A DNA stretch of 64,000 nt from assembly GCF_024721115.1 (NCBI RefSeq), contig NZ_JAMDHK010000011.1, positions 1,055 to 65,054 of the forward strand, in the 5' to 3' direction. This document shows positions 42,361 to 52,585 of this stretch, piece after piece (within the stretch, counting starts at the first letter, position 1; the number at the start of each line of letters is the position of its first letter). Position numbers and translations under genes: made by a program. Under the pieces are notes generated by a model. That model made no database searches. It had not been told where the DNA came from and saw nothing but the letters and a program-made list of their open reading frames with translations. The stretch comes from Salipiger pentaromativorans (lineage in GTDB: Bacteria; Pseudomonadota; Alphaproteobacteria; Rhodobacterales; Rhodobacteraceae).

Positions 42361-43182
42361 ATGCGCCGTACCGCCCTTGCGCTGTGCCTGAGCCTGGCCG
42401 CCACGGGTGTGGCGGCGCAGCAGACGGAAACGCTGGCCGACATCCGTCAGGACCTGACGGTCCTGACGGGCGAGCTGCAACGGCTCAAACAGGAGCTGAA
42501 CACCACCGGGATCAGCGATCTTCAGGTGAGCGGCGGCACACTCGACCGGGTGAATGCCATCGAGGCAGAGCTGCAACGCCTCACCGCCCGGACCGAAGAG
42601 CTGGGGCACCGGATCGACCGGGTGGTCCAGGACGGCAGCAACCGGGTGGGCGACCTGACATTCCGCCTGTGCGAGCTGGAGCCGGGCTGCGACATCGGCG
42701 CGCTGGGCGATACCCCCCTTCTGGGGGGCGAGGCGCCCGCCACGGTCACCGCGCCGGCGCCGGCGCCGCAGGCGCTGCCCTCGGGCGGCGCGGAACTCGC
42801 CATCGGCGAACAGACAGACTACCGGCGGGCGCAGGAGGCGCTCGCCTCCGGTGACTTTCAGGGCGCCGCGAACCAGTTTGCGGCCTTTCGCGAGACCTTT
42901 CCCGGCAGCCCGCTAGAAGCCGGCGCGCTGGTTGGCGAGGGCCGCGCGCTGACCGCTGTCGGCGACACCCGCGAAGCCGCGCGGCGTTTTCTGAACGCCT
43001 ATGCCAACTATCCCGACAGCGAGGCGGCGCCCGAGGCGCTTTGGCGGCTGGGCGCATCGCTGGGCACACTGGGCAGCCTGACCGAAGCCTGCGTGACGCT
43101 GGGCGAGGTCGCCGCGCGCTACCCCGACAGCGCTGCCGTCACCGAGGCGCAGGCCGAGATGGGCCGTCTGAACTGCCCGTGA
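42361..43182 (+). CDS. cpoB: cell division coordinator CpoB (YbgF)
   Basis: The 273-residue precursor has a signal peptide (MRRTALALCLSLAATGVAAQ), a coiled-coil trimerisation part (about 25-90, DIRQDLTVLTGELQRLKQEL) and C-terminal TPR repeats (YRRAQEALASGDFQGAANQF...). It coordinates peptidoglycan synthesis with outer-membrane constriction. It starts 5 bp after pal and its stop overlaps the tilS GTG (GTGA). Confidence 0.93.
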   Translation: MRRTALALCLSLAATGVAAQQTETLADIRQDLTVLTGELQRLKQELNTTGISDLQVSGGTLDRVNAIEAELQRLTARTEELGHRIDRVVQDGSNRVGDLTFRLCELEPGCDIGALGDTPLLGGEAPATVTAPAPAPQALPSGGAELAIGEQTDYRRAQEALASGDFQGAANQFAAFRETFPGSPLEAGALVGEGRALTAVGDTREAARRFLNAYANYPDSEAAPEALWRLGASLGTLGSLTEACVTLGEVAARYPDSAAVTEAQAEMGRLNCP

Positions 43183-44555
43183 GCGACAGTCTCGACCGGC
43201 GCTTTGCCGGGGCCATGGGCGCCTTGCTGGGCCCGGATTTCCCCTCTGCCATCGCGCTGGCCGTCTCGGGTGGCGGCGACAGCATGGCGATGCTCACGCT
43301 GGCGCATAACTGGGCGCATGTCTGGGGCGTACGGCTCTGGGTGGTGACCGTCGATCATGGTCTGCGCCCGGAGGCCGCCGGAGAGGTCGCGCTGGTCGCC
43401 GAGACCTGCGCCGAGCTCGGGCATCCGCATGCGCTGCTGCGCTGGCGCTGGGACGGGCAGGGCAATCTGATGGATGCGGCGCGGCGCGGCCGGCTCGAGA
43501 TGATCGGGCGCTGGCGCGGCGGGCTTGCCCATGTGCTGCTGGCTCATACGCGCGACGATGTGGCCGAGACCTTTCTGATGCGGCTGGCGCGCGGCTCCGG
43601 GGTGGACGGGCTGTCGGCCATGGCACCGATGCGCGAGATCCGGCAGCCATGGCCGCGCGCGCCGCTGAGCGAAGCCGAATGCGCGGGCGCCTGCCCCTCC
43701 GCCACGCCGGTCGTCGACCTGGCGACACAGCATCCCGACCGGTTCCACATCTTGCGGCCCTGTCTGGATATGGGGCGCGAGGAGCTGCGCCATTATCTGC
43801 GGGTGCTCAAGGGCCGCTGGGCGGATGACCCGTCGAACCAGGACGACCGCTACGAACGGGCGCGGATCCGCAAGCTGCTTGCAGAGCTGCGGTCGCACGG
43901 GCTCGGGGCCGAGACGCTGGCCGCGACTGCGGGCCGGATGTCACGCGCACGGGACGTGCTGCGGCAACGGGCGGTGGAGGTCTGGGCGCTGTGCGGCCGG
44001 GCGGGCGAGGTGCGGGGCGCGGCGACCGGGGAGATGATCTTCGACCGCGCCGTCTTTGAAACCGTCGAACGCGACACGCAACTGCGGCTGCTCGCCGCGG
44101 CGCTGCAATTTATCGCCTCAGCGGAATACCGCCCGCGCGCGGCCCCGCTCGAGGCGCTGCTCGACCGGCTTCTGGCCGGCGGTGCCGGAACCCTGCATGG
44201 CTGCGAGGCGCGGACCACCCGCGACGAGATCCGCCTTTTCCGCGAATACGCCGCCGTGGCGGATTTGCGCGGATCACTGTCAGAGACCGCGCTTTGGGAT
44301 GGCAAGTGGCGGGTTTTCCACAAGGATCTGACCGGGCTGGAGATCCGCGCGCTGGGCGACGAGGGCTGGCTACAGGCCGGCGCGGCGCGCGAGGGCGGGC
44401 CGTCCCATCCCGTCGCACGCGGTTTGCCGGCGGTCTGGGAGGGCGGCCGGCTCGTCGCCTGCGACGCGCTGGGCATCGGTCCGGGCGAAACCACGCAGCT
44501 CTGGCCGATGGGAACGCGGCACATCGGTTTCCCGAGCTTCCTTCTTTCGCATTGA
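43179..44555 (+). CDS. tilS: tRNA(Ile)-lysidine synthase
   Basis: The 458-residue protein has the PP-loop SGGGDSMAML near residue 33 and the N-type ATPase layout, with VDHGLRPEA and HTRDDVAETFLMRLARGSG. It places lysidine on C34 of tRNA-Ile(CAU) so that AUA is read as Ile. GTG 43179 overlaps the cpoB stop, giving translational coupling; an earlier frame opening at 43041 lies inside cpoB. The order cpoB-tilS-ftsH is conserved in this bacterial group. Confidence 0.93.
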   Translation: MSDSLDRRFAGAMGALLGPDFPSAIALAVSGGGDSMAMLTLAHNWAHVWGVRLWVVTVDHGLRPEAAGEVALVAETCAELGHPHALLRWRWDGQGNLMDAARRGRLEMIGRWRGGLAHVLLAHTRDDVAETFLMRLARGSGVDGLSAMAPMREIRQPWPRAPLSEAECAGACPSATPVVDLATQHPDRFHILRPCLDMGREELRHYLRVLKGRWADDPSNQDDRYERARIRKLLAELRSHGLGAETLAATAGRMSRARDVLRQRAVEVWALCGRAGEVRGAATGEMIFDRAVFETVERDTQLRLLAAALQFIASAEYRPRAAPLEALLDRLLAGGAGTLHGCEARTTRDEIRLFREYAAVADLRGSLSETALWDGKWRVFHKDLTGLEIRALGDEGWLQAGAAREGGPSHPVARGLPAVWEGGRLVACDALGIGPGETTQLWPMGTRHIGFPSFLLSH

Positions 44556-44630
44556 ACCAGCGCGCCCGATCCTTATGTTAGGACCATCGCGCCCGGGCCC
44601 GGGCGTGCGACGCATGTTTGGAGGCTTTCC

Positions 44631-46547
44631 TTGGGCAACGCACGTAATATCGCCTTCTGGGTGGTGCTGTTTCTTCTCATCCTGGCGCTTTTCAATCTGT
44701 TCTCCGGTGGCGGCAACACGCTGCAAAGCCGTGAGATCAGCTATTCGGATTTCGTGCAGGCGGTGGACAGCAACAATGTCAGCTCGGTCACCATCGACGG
44801 CGAGCAGATCCGCTACCGCAGCAGCGACGGCACCGATTACGTCACGGTCAAACCCGAAGACGCCCAGGTCACCGACATGCTGATCCAGAAAGGCGTCGTC
44901 GTGCGTGCCGAACAGCAGGAGCAGTCGGGCTTCCAGGCCTTCCTGCTGTCGCTTCTGCCCTTCCTGCTGCTGATCGGCGTGTGGATCTATTTCATGAACC
45001 GCATGCAGGGCGGCGGCAAAGGCGGCGCCATGGGCTTTGGCAAGTCCAAGGCCAAGCTGCTGACCGAAAAGCACGGGCGGGTGACCTTTGACGATGTCGC
45101 GGGCATCGACGAGGCCAAGGAAGAGCTGGAGGAGATCGTCGAATTCCTCCGCAACCCGCAGAAATTCTCGCGTCTCGGCGGCAAGATCCCGAAAGGCGCG
45201 CTGCTGGTGGGCCCTCCGGGCACCGGTAAGACGCTGCTGGCGCGCGCGATTGCGGGCGAGGCGGGCGTCCCGTTCTTCACCATCTCGGGCTCCGACTTCG
45301 TGGAAATGTTCGTGGGCGTCGGCGCCAGCCGTGTGCGCGACATGTTCGAACAGGCCAAGAAGAATGCCCCCTGTATCGTCTTCATCGACGAGATCGACGC
45401 CGTGGGCCGCAACCGGGGCTCCGGTTATGGCGGCGGCAATGACGAGCGCGAACAGACCCTCAACCAGCTTCTGGTCGAGATGGACGGGTTCGAGGCCAAC
45501 GAAGGCGTGATCATCATCGCCGCGACCAACCGCCGCGATGTGCTCGACCCGGCGCTGCTGCGTCCGGGCCGGTTCGACCGTCAGGTCACCGTGCCCAACC
45601 CCGACATCAAGGGCCGCGAAAAGATCCTCGGCGTGCACGCCCGCAAGACCCCGCTGGGCCCGGATGTGGATCTGCGCATCATCGCGCGCGGCACGCCCGG
45701 TTTCTCGGGCGCGGATCTGGCGAACCTGGTGAACGAGGCGGCGCTGATGGCCGCGCGTGTGGGCCGCCGCTTTGTCACGATGGAAGATTTCGAGAACGCC
45801 AAGGACAAGGTCATGATGGGCGCGGAACGCCGCTCCATGGTGCTGACGCCCGAGCAGAAGGAAAAGACCGCCTATCACGAGGCCGGCCACGCGGTGGTGG
45901 GTCTGTCGCTGCCGCAATGCGATCCGGTCTACAAGGCGACGATCATCCCGCGCGGTGGTGCGCTGGGTATGGTTGTGTCTCTGCCCGAGATCGACCGTCT
46001 GAACTGGCACAAATCCGAGTGCGAGGAAAAGCTGGCGATGACCATGGCGGGCAAGGCCGCCGAGATCATCAAATACGGCGAAGAGAACGTCTCGAACGGC
46101 CCGGCGGGCGACATCCAGCAGGCGTCTGCGCTGGCGCGGGCGATGGTGCTGCGCTGGGGCATGTCGGACAAGGTCGGCAATATCGACTATTCCGAAGCGC
46201 ATGAGGGCTATCAGGGCAACACCGCCGGTCTCTCGGTCTCGGCCCATACCAAGGAGCTGATCGAGGAAGAGGTGCGCACCTTCATCCAGGAAGGCTATGA
46301 CCGCGCGTTCCAGATCCTGACCGAGCGCAAGGAAGACTGGGAGCGTCTGGCGCAGGGGCTGCTGGAATACGAGACCCTGACCGGCGACGAGATCAAGCGC
46401 GTGATGAAGGGCGAGCCGCCGCATGCGGGCGACGATGCCGGCGCGGATTCCGGTGGCGACACGCCCAGCGTGACGGCGATCCCGAAAACCAAGCCCAAGG
46501 CGAAACCTGCCGGCGACAGCGGGCTGGAGCCCGAACCCTCCGCATGA
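44631..46547 (+). CDS. ftsH: ATP-dependent zinc metalloprotease FtsH
   Basis: The 638-residue protein has two membrane helices (about 7-23 and 102-121), Walker A GPPGTGKT (194-201), Walker B IVFIDEID (249-256), the SRH arginine region RPGRFDR (311-317) and the zinc site HEAGH (416-420). It degrades membrane and regulatory proteins from the cytoplasmic face. The start is TTG 44631 with GGAGG 6 bases upstream. The C-terminal tail is Pro/Gly-rich. Its last bases overlap the methyltransferase by ATGA. Confidence 0.97.
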   Translation: MGNARNIAFWVVLFLLILALFNLFSGGGNTLQSREISYSDFVQAVDSNNVSSVTIDGEQIRYRSSDGTDYVTVKPEDAQVTDMLIQKGVVVRAEQQEQSGFQAFLLSLLPFLLLIGVWIYFMNRMQGGGKGGAMGFGKSKAKLLTEKHGRVTFDDVAGIDEAKEELEEIVEFLRNPQKFSRLGGKIPKGALLVGPPGTGKTLLARAIAGEAGVPFFTISGSDFVEMFVGVGASRVRDMFEQAKKNAPCIVFIDEIDAVGRNRGSGYGGGNDEREQTLNQLLVEMDGFEANEGVIIIAATNRRDVLDPALLRPGRFDRQVTVPNPDIKGREKILGVHARKTPLGPDVDLRIIARGTPGFSGADLANLVNEAALMAARVGRRFVTMEDFENAKDKVMMGAERRSMVLTPEQKEKTAYHEAGHAVVGLSLPQCDPVYKATIIPRGGALGMVVSLPEIDRLNWHKSECEEKLAMTMAGKAAEIIKYGEENVSNGPAGDIQQASALARAMVLRWGMSDKVGNIDYSEAHEGYQGNTAGLSVSAHTKELIEEEVRTFIQEGYDRAFQILTERKEDWERLAQGLLEYETLTGDEIKRVMKGEPPHAGDDAGADSGGDTPSVTAIPKTKPKAKPAGDSGLEPEPSA

Positions 46548-47320
46548 GCGGGACAGCGCAAACAGATTGGGACCCCGGACTCTATCACAGATTCCGGGGT
46601 CTTCGTTTGCGCCCCGCCATCGACCTGCTGCGCAGCATTGGCCCATTGCCGGAGGGAGGTATCGTGGATCTCGGCTGTGGCAGCGGGGCCGCCGGGCCGG
46701 CGCTGCAACAGTTGGGCCGCGCGCTGACCGGTGTCGATCTGAGCCCGGCGATGCTGGAAAAGGCGCGGGCGACGGGCTGCTACGACCGTCTCGATTGCGC
46801 CGATCTGAGCGACTGGTCGCCCGAGCAGCCACCGGCGTTGATCTTTTCCAACGCGGCGCTGCACTGGGTGGGCGATCATGCGGGGCTGATCCCGCGCCTG
46901 GCCGAGACGCTGGTCCCCGGCGGGGTGCTGGCGGTGCAGGTGCCGCATCAGAACAACGCCCCGTCGCACCGGCTCTGGCTGACGCTGGCCGACGAGCTGT
47001 TCCCGGGCCGGGTCGATCATGCGGCGATCCCCTCGGTGCTGCTGCCGGCGGAATATCACCGTCTGCTGCGCCCGCTGGGGCAGGTTTCGCTCTGGGAAAC
47101 GGAGTATTATCAGGAGCTGGCGCCCGACGGCTCGGGCCATCCGGTCCGCCGCTTCACCGAGGCCACGTTCGGGCGCCCGGTGCTCGAGCCGCTGTCCGAG
47201 GCCGAACAGGCCCGGCTGATCGCGGCCTATGAAGAGGTGATCGGCAGCGCCTATCCGACGCTTGCCTCGGGCCATGTGCTGTTTCCCTTCCGCCGGCTCT
47301 TCTTCACCCTCACGCGGTGA
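46544..47320 (+). CDS. tam: class I SAM methyltransferase (trans-aconitate 2-methyltransferase-like)
   Basis: The 258-residue protein has the SAM motif [28 protein letters not shown], and [17 protein letters not shown] followed by a C-terminal helical part, as in Tam. Tam methylates trans-aconitate to relieve aconitase inhibition; the assignment is by layout, and other small-molecule methyltransferases share it. ATGA overlap with ftsH indicates co-translation. A strong palindrome follows the stop. Confidence 0.75.
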   Translation: MSGTAQTDWDPGLYHRFRGLRLRPAIDLLRSIGPLPEGGIVDLGCGSGAAGPALQQLGRALTGVDLSPAMLEKARATGCYDRLDCADLSDWSPEQPPALIFSNAALHWVGDHAGLIPRLAETLVPGGVLAVQVPHQNNAPSHRLWLTLADELFPGRVDHAAIPSVLLPAEYHRLLRPLGQVSLWETEYYQELAPDGSGHPVRRFTEATFGRPVLEPLSEAEQARLIAAYEEVIGSAYPTLASGHVLFPFRRLFFTLTR

Positions 47321-47326
47321 CGGGCC

Positions 47327-47353
47327 TGCGCGAATTTTTCATTAATTCGCGCA
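47327..47353 (+). terminator. 10-bp perfect stem TGCGCGAATT/AATTCGCGCA after tam
   Basis: The stem has a 7-base loop, begins 6 bp after the tam stop and is followed by ATTTATT, so it is a likely terminator of the long tol-ftsH-tam transcript. A partial third arm (AAATGCGCA) follows at 47364-47372, which would also suit an operator for the MOSC gene. Confidence 0.6.
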
Positions 47354-47437
47354 ATTTATTCGTAAATGCGCAGGATCCGGCTTGGCGATGCGGGGCGCTT
47401 TGCGCAGAGTCGCGGCAGAGACGAGGAGTTGCCGCCC

Positions 47438-48031
47438 ATGCCTGCCCTGAAGCCCACCGATTTTCACGCGACGATCCGCTGGCTGGGGCGGGTTCCGGAA
47501 GAGGGAAAGGGGCTGCAATCGGTCGCGGTGGATTGGCTGGAACTGGGGTTCGAGGGGCCGGTGGGCGAGCGCCACTCGGGGCTGACGCGCCCCTCTTGCA
47601 GCCGCGTACTGTCGCAGCATCCGCGCGGGACGGTGATCCGCAACAGCCGGCAGGTCTCGATGATCTCCGCCGAAGAGATCGCGGGGATTGCCGAGCGCAT
47701 GGCGCTTGATGCGGTGGAGCCGGAATGGCTCGGGGTTTCGGTGGTGGTCGCAGGGCTGCCGGATTTCTCGCATATCCCGCCCTCGTCGCGGCTTCAGGGG
47801 CCGGACGGGGTGACGCTGGTGGTGGATATGGAGAACCGCCCCTGCGTGCTGCCCGGGCGCGAGATCGAGGTTGCGCATGAGGGGGTCGGCGCGCGGTTCA
47901 AGCCGGCGGCCAAGGGCCGGCGCGGGGTGGTGGCCTGGGTCGAACGCCCGGGCGTTCTGCGCCCGGGGGATGTGCTGCGCCTGCATGTGCCGGACCAGCC
48001 GCTCTGGGCGCATTATGAGGCGGTGCGGTAG
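47438..48031 (+). CDS. MOSC domain-containing protein
   Basis: The 197-residue protein has the MOSC beta-barrel layout with SGLTRPSCSRV, NSRQVSMISAEE and the conserved Cys in MENRPCVLPG. MOSC domains bind sulfur or molybdenum cofactor in transfer reactions. A stand-alone protein such as this may handle hydroxylamine-type substrates (YiiM-like) or cofactor sulfur; no sequence feature decides. GAGGAG lies 8 bases before ATG 47438. Confidence 0.8.
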   Translation: MPALKPTDFHATIRWLGRVPEEGKGLQSVAVDWLELGFEGPVGERHSGLTRPSCSRVLSQHPRGTVIRNSRQVSMISAEEIAGIAERMALDAVEPEWLGVSVVVAGLPDFSHIPPSSRLQGPDGVTLVVDMENRPCVLPGREIEVAHEGVGARFKPAAKGRRGVVAWVERPGVLRPGDVLRLHVPDQPLWAHYEAVR

Positions 48032-48185
48032 GAAAAGCCCCCGCTCATTCCTCCGCCCCGGCGCGGAACAAGGCGAAGCCGCCGCGTCATCGCCGGCCCG
48101 TCCTCCGGGCTGGCGATTTGGTGAAATCAGCGCTCCGTTGAGGGGTCTTTCGGATTTGACCACGATAAATCGAAGGGCTCATACC

Positions 48186-48214
48186 CAAGGATCGCCCTCC
48201 CACGGGCCGGCGAT
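48186..48214 (+). repeat. CAAGGAT / TCCCACGGG hairpin element, copy 2 (before fhs)
   Basis: CAAGGAT at 48186 leads into the stem ATCGCC/GGCGAT with the loop CTCCCACGGGCC. The loop matches copy 1 before leuS while the stem differs and still pairs. It ends 100 bp before the fhs start in an otherwise empty 283-bp gap. Confidence 0.55.
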
Positions 48215-48314
48215 GGCGCGGCTCCCCAAGCAGACCCCCCTATTTCCGTCTGTCCTCTGCCCGCTGCATGGGCCATGGTCGCCCTGACCGCCCAGCAAGA
48301 CAAAGGACGAGACC

Positions 48315-49991
48315 GTGGCCGTAAAAACCGACATCCAGATCGCCCGCGAGGCCCGCAAACGCCCGATCCAGGACATCGGCGCCAAGCTGGGCATCGGGCC
48401 CGAGCATCTGCTGCCTTACGGCCATGACAAGGCGAAGGTGGATCAACGCTTTATCGCGGGCCTCGGCGATCGGCCCGACGGCAGGCTCATCCTCGTGACG
48501 GCGATCAACCCCACCCCGGCGGGCGAAGGCAAGACGACGACCACGGTGGGCCTTGGCGACGGGCTGCAACGCATCGGCAAGAAGGCCGCGATCTGTATCC
48601 GCGAGGCCTCGCTCGGGCCGAATTTCGGCATGAAGGGCGGGGCCGCGGGCGGCGGCTATGCGCAGATCGTGCCGATGGAGGAGATGAACCTCCATTTCAC
48701 CGGCGATTTCCACGCCATCACCAGCGCCCACAACCTGCTGGCGTCGATGATCGACAACCATATCTACTGGGGCAACGCGCAGGACATCGACCTGCGCCGC
48801 GTGGTCTGGCGCAGGGTGCTCGACATGAACGACCGGGCGCTGCGCCAGACGGTGACCTCGCTGGGGGGCGTCGCCAACGGCTTTCCGCGCGAAACCGGCT
48901 TCGACATCACCGTCGCCTCCGAGGTCATGGCGATCCTCTGTCTGGCCGAGGATCTCGCCGATCTGGAACGCCGCCTTGGCGATATGATCGTGGCCTACAG
49001 GCGCGATCACTCGCCGGTCTTTGCCCGTGACATCGGTGCCGACGGGGCGATGACGGTGCTGCTCAAGGAGGCGATGATGCCGAACCTCGTGCAGACGCTG
49101 GAACATACCCCGGCCTTTGTGCATGGCGGCCCCTTCGCCAATATCGCCCATGGCTGCAATTCGGTGATCGCCACCCGTACCGCGCTGAAACTGGCCGACT
49201 ATGTGGTGACCGAAGCGGGCTTCGGCGCGGATCTGGGGGCCGAGAAGTTCTTTGACATCAAGTGCCGCAAGGCCGGGCTGCATCCCGATTGCGTGGTGCT
49301 GGTGGCGACGGTGCGGGCGCTCAAGATGAACGGTGGTGTCGGCAAGGACGATCTTGGCGCCGAGAATGTGCCGGCGGTCACCAAGGGCTGCGCCAATCTC
49401 GGGCGCCATATCCAGAACCTCAAGGGCTTCGGCGTGCCGGTGGTGGTGGCGATCAACCATTTCACCGGCGATACCGAGGCCGAAATCGCGGCGGTGCGGG
49501 ACTATGTGGCGGAGCAGGGGGCGGAATCCTACCTATGCAAACACTGGGCCGAAGGCTCGGCGGGCACCGAGGCGCTGGCCACCCGCGTGGCCGAGATCGC
49601 CGATGCCGGGCAATCGCAGTTCGCGCCGCTCTATCCCGACGAGATGCCGCTCTGGCAAAAGATCGAATGCGTGGCCGAGCGGATCTATCACGCCCATGAG
49701 GTCACCGGAGACACGCGCATCCGCGAGCAGCTGCACCAGTGGGAGGCGCAGGGCTATGGCCACCTGCCGGTCTGCATGGCCAAGACGCAATATTCCTTCT
49801 CGACCGACCCCAACCTGCGCGGCGCGCCCGAAGGCCATGTGGTGCCGGTGCGCGAGGTGCGGCTCTCGGCGGGGGCCGGGTTCATCGTGGCGATCTGCGG
49901 GGAGATCATGACCATGCCCGGCCTGCCCAGCCACCCTGCGGCCGAGAAAATCCGGCTCAACGCAGACGGCGAGATCGAGGGGCTGTTCTGA
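48315..49991 (+). CDS. fhs: formate--tetrahydrofolate ligase
   Basis: The 558-residue protein has the P-loop-like [39 protein letters not shown] and [14 protein letters not shown]. It makes 10-formyl-THF from formate, THF and ATP. The GTG start at 48315 has AGGA upstream. folD downstream continues the same C1 pathway, with a chorismate mutase gene between them. Length is normal. Confidence 0.97.
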   Translation: MAVKTDIQIAREARKRPIQDIGAKLGIGPEHLLPYGHDKAKVDQRFIAGLGDRPDGRLILVTAINPTPAGEGKTTTTVGLGDGLQRIGKKAAICIREASLGPNFGMKGGAAGGGYAQIVPMEEMNLHFTGDFHAITSAHNLLASMIDNHIYWGNAQDIDLRRVVWRRVLDMNDRALRQTVTSLGGVANGFPRETGFDITVASEVMAILCLAEDLADLERRLGDMIVAYRRDHSPVFARDIGADGAMTVLLKEAMMPNLVQTLEHTPAFVHGGPFANIAHGCNSVIATRTALKLADYVVTEAGFGADLGAEKFFDIKCRKAGLHPDCVVLVATVRALKMNGGVGKDDLGAENVPAVTKGCANLGRHIQNLKGFGVPVVVAINHFTGDTEAEIAAVRDYVAEQGAESYLCKHWAEGSAGTEALATRVAEIADAGQSQFAPLYPDEMPLWQKIECVAERIYHAHEVTGDTRIREQLHQWEAQGYGHLPVCMAKTQYSFSTDPNLRGAPEGHVVPVREVRLSAGAGFIVAICGEIMTMPGLPSHPAAEKIRLNADGEIEGLF

Positions 49992-50120
49992 TCGGCGGCG
50001 CCGAAACGTGCATCGGAACGCATTTCCACGCTGCAACGTCGCAAACGGCGCTCTCGGGGCGTTGAACATTGATACACCGGCGGGCATCAGAGCCTGGGCG
50101 GTCAGGTAAGGAGACACCAC

Positions 50121-50417
50121 ATGCGCAACCCTGCGGATCTGGCGGACATGGCGGCGCTGCGCGCCGAGATCGACACGACCGACAAGGCTCTGAGTGCGCT
50201 TCTGGGGCACCGCGCGCGGCTGATTTCCCGCGCGGCGGAACTCAAGGCGGAGAACGGCTGGCCGGCGCGCATCGCCGACCGGGTGGACGAGGTGATCGCC
50301 AATGCGATGGCCAATGCCGAGGCCGAAGGCTACGACCCGGTGCTGGCCGAGACGCTCTGGCGGGAGCTGGTGGAATGGGCGATCCGGCGCGAAGAGGCTG
50401 CGCTCGGGCGGGAATGA
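50121..50417 (+). CDS. chorismate mutase (AroQ type)
   Basis: The 98-residue all-helical protein has the AroQ motifs [20 protein letters not shown] (conserved Arg and Asp), [14 protein letters not shown] and a third helix ending [16 protein letters not shown]. It converts chorismate to prephenate for Phe/Tyr synthesis; related pchB-like isochorismate-pyruvate lyases share the fold. It sits between fhs and folD, 129 bp after fhs, overlapping a possible upstream ATG of folD by 4 bp. The reason for this placement is not obvious. Confidence 0.88.
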   Translation: MRNPADLADMAALRAEIDTTDKALSALLGHRARLISRAAELKAENGWPARIADRVDEVIANAMANAEAEGYDPVLAETLWRELVEWAIRREEAALGRE

Positions 50418-50428
50418 AGGAGAGGGCC

Positions 50429-51331
50429 ATGGCGGCCAGGATCATCGACGGCAAGGCCTTCGCGGCCGATGTGCGGGAAAAGGTGGCGGCGCATGTGGCG
50501 CGGCTGAAGCAAGAGAACGGCATCACGCCGGGCCTTGCGGTGGTGCTGGTGGGCGAGGATCCCGCGAGCCAGGTCTATGTCCGCAACAAGGGCAGGCAGA
50601 CGGCCGAGGCGGGCATGAACTCCTACGAGCACAAGCTGCCGGCGGAAACCTCGGAAGAGGTGCTGCTGGAGCTGGTGGCGCAGCTCAATGCCGATCCCAG
50701 GGTGCATGGCATCCTCGTGCAGCTGCCGCTGCCGGATCACATGAACGCGGATGCGGTGATCAACGCCATCGACCCCGCCAAGGATGTGGACGGGTTCCAC
50801 ATCTCCAACGTGGGCCTGCTTGGCACCGGGCAGAAAAGCATGGTGCCCTGCACGCCGCTCGGCTGCCTGATGATGCTGCGCGATGTGCATGGCACGCTTT
50901 CCGGCATGAACGCGGTGGTGATCGGGCGCAGCAACATCGTCGGCAAACCGATGGCGCAGCTCCTGCTGGGCGAAAGCTGCACGGTGACCATCGCGCATTC
51001 GCGCACGAAGGATCTGCCCGAGGTGGTACGCCGCGCCGACATCGTGGTGGCGGCGGTGGGTCGCCCGCAGATGGTGCCGGGCGACTGGATCAAGCCGGGC
51101 GCCACGGTGATCGACGTGGGCATCAACCGCATTGACGCGCCCGAGAAGGGCGAGGGCAAGACCCGGCTGGTGGGCGATTGCGATTACGACAGCTGCGCCG
51201 AGGTGGCCGGGGCGATCACCCCGGTGCCGGGCGGGGTGGGGCCGATGACCATTGCCTGCCTGCTGGCCAACACGGTCACCGCCTGCTGCCGCGCCAACGG
51301 TCTGGCCGAGCCCGAGGGGCTGACTGCCTGA
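50429..51331 (+). CDS. folD: bifunctional methylenetetrahydrofolate dehydrogenase/cyclohydrolase
   Basis: The 300-residue protein has [47 protein letters not shown] and [11 protein letters not shown]. It interconverts methylene-, methenyl- and formyl-THF with NADP. ATG 50429 ([12 protein letters not shown]) has AAGGAGAGG upstream; ATG 50414 (MKERAMAAR) overlaps the mutase stop and cannot be excluded. A hairpin repeat follows the stop. Confidence 0.97.
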   Translation: MAARIIDGKAFAADVREKVAAHVARLKQENGITPGLAVVLVGEDPASQVYVRNKGRQTAEAGMNSYEHKLPAETSEEVLLELVAQLNADPRVHGILVQLPLPDHMNADAVINAIDPAKDVDGFHISNVGLLGTGQKSMVPCTPLGCLMMLRDVHGTLSGMNAVVIGRSNIVGKPMAQLLLGESCTVTIAHSRTKDLPEVVRRADIVVAAVGRPQMVPGDWIKPGATVIDVGINRIDAPEKGEGKTRLVGDCDYDSCAEVAGAITPVPGGVGPMTIACLLANTVTACCRANGLAEPEGLTA

Positions 51332-51336
51332 TAGGA

Positions 51337-51360
51337 GGTGGGCAGGATTGCCCACCCTAC
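51337..51360. repeat. 24-bp hairpin repeat, copy 2
   Basis: This is the exact reverse complement of the copy at 11174-11197: an 8-bp stem (GGTGGGCA/TGCCCACC) with a 4-base loop, then CTAC. It lies 5 bp after folD in a convergent gap of 51 bp and may end transcription of folD or of the facing thioesterase gene. Confidence 0.8.
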
Positions 51361-51382
51361 CGCCTGTGGCGGTGCAGAGCGG

Positions 51383-51790
51383 TCAGACGGGCACGGTGGT
51401 GCCGGTGAGCAGGGCGGCATGGGTCTCCCTGCCGTCCTTCACCGCGTAGACATCGGCGCTGACGATCACCAGCCGCCGCCCTGGCCTGATCACCCGTCCC
51501 CGTGCGATCAGCCTGTCCCCCACGGCAGGGGCCAGAAGATGGATCTTCATTTCCGACGTCACGATCTCCTTGTCCTCCGGTGTCACGGTGAGCGCCGAGT
51601 AGCCCGCCGCGCTGTCGCCGATGGCAAAGGCCAGAGCTGCGTGGGCATACCCAAGCTGTTGGTGCAGATCGGGGCGGATCGCCGCCTCGATGGTCACCGC
51701 GCCGGGCGCGACCGAGATCAGCCGCGCGCCCAGCGTTTGCATCATGCTCTGTCGGCCGAAGCTGGCCCTGATACGAGTCTCGAGATCCAT
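51383..51790 (-). CDS. PaaI family hotdog thioesterase
   Basis: The 135-residue protein has a hotdog-fold core with HQQLGYAHAALAFAIGDSAAGYSAL (the PaaI-type HxxxG...D region). Such enzymes hydrolyse acyl- or aryl-CoA; the substrate is unknown. ATG 51790 lacks a good ribosome site; TTG 51826, 3 bp after the pdeM stop, is an alternative that would add 12 residues. It follows pdeM closely on the same strand. Confidence 0.8.
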   Translation of the reverse strand: MDLETRIRASFGRQSMMQTLGARLISVAPGAVTIEAAIRPDLHQQLGYAHAALAFAIGDSAAGYSALTVTPEDKEIVTSEMKIHLLAPAVGDRLIARGRVIRPGRRLVIVSADVYAVKDGRETHAALLTGTTVPV

Positions 51791-51829
51791 GGCGCGCACT
51801 CGATCACGGGCGCGGAGGAAGGACAAGCC

Positions 51830-52495
51830 TCAGCCGCGCGGCATCGGGATCGCAACCGGCTGCGGCCCGGTCAGGATCGCCCGTGCCTCCGGCGCCATCA
51901 GCGCGGTCAGCGCCGCGTGATCGCTGCGCAGCCCGCCGGCATAGGCGCCATAGGCGGGCAGGATCAGCCGCGCATGATCGACCAGGAAACATGGCCGCGA
52001 CAGGCTGCGCCCGCGCAGCCGCAGCCGCGCCTTGGGATGGTAATGCCCCGAGACCTCGCCCTCTGCCCCCGGCACCGCGATATGGCGGAACACCAGCGCC
52101 CCGAGCACCATCTCGGCACGATGGGTGCCGCCCAGATCCACCGGGCCGGGATCGTGATTGCCCTCGATCCAGACCCAGTCGCGCCCCGCCATCAGTCGGG
52201 CGATCCACAGCCGCTCCTCCTCGGGCAGCTCAAGTGCGATGCCCTCCGCGTCGAAACTGTCGCCGAGGCAGATCACCCGTCGCGCGCCTGTCACCACCAG
52301 ATCCGCCTCCAGCCGCAGCAGCGTCTCGCGCGTCTCATAGGGCGGCAGCGCCGCGCCGCCTACCGCCGAGAGCCGCGCCGATTTTCCGAAATGCAGGTCC
52401 GACACCACCAGCAGCGCCTCATCCGGCCAGAAAAGCCCGCCCGAGCCCAGGGCCACCAGCTCTGCCCGCCGAAATCCGAATGCCAGCCCCGTCAT
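51830..52495 (-). CDS. pdeM: ligase-associated DNA damage response phosphoesterase PdeM
   Basis: The 221-residue calcineurin-like metallophosphoesterase has VSDLHFGKSA, LGDSFD, IEGNHDPG and SGHYHPKARLRLRGRSL. In many bacteria pdeM forms a cluster with an Lhr-like helicase, an ATP-dependent DNA ligase and an MBL-type exonuclease. Here only the helicase adjoins, 90 bp upstream with a dispersed repeat in between. The precise substrate is not known. Confidence 0.88.
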   Translation of the reverse strand: MTGLAFGFRRAELVALGSGGLFWPDEALLVVSDLHFGKSARLSAVGGAALPPYETRETLLRLEADLVVTGARRVICLGDSFDAEGIALELPEEERLWIARLMAGRDWVWIEGNHDPGPVDLGGTHRAEMVLGALVFRHIAVPGAEGEVSGHYHPKARLRLRGRSLSRPCFLVDHARLILPAYGAYAGGLRSDHAALTALMAPEARAILTGPQPVAIPMPRG

Positions 52496-52511
52496 CCGCT
52501 CCGCCCCGGCC

Positions 52512-52533
52512 CTTTCATCTTTCCGATAAATAC
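52512..52533 (-). repeat. GTATTT...AAAGA repeat family, copy 4
   Basis: On the minus strand GTATTTATCGGAAAGATGAAAG matches the family core with two substitutions and small length changes. It lies between the Lhr-like helicase and pdeM. Confidence 0.6.
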
Positions 52534-52585
52534 TCACGTCACCCCGCCCGCCAAAGGGCACCGCGCCGGACAAATGTCACACAAC

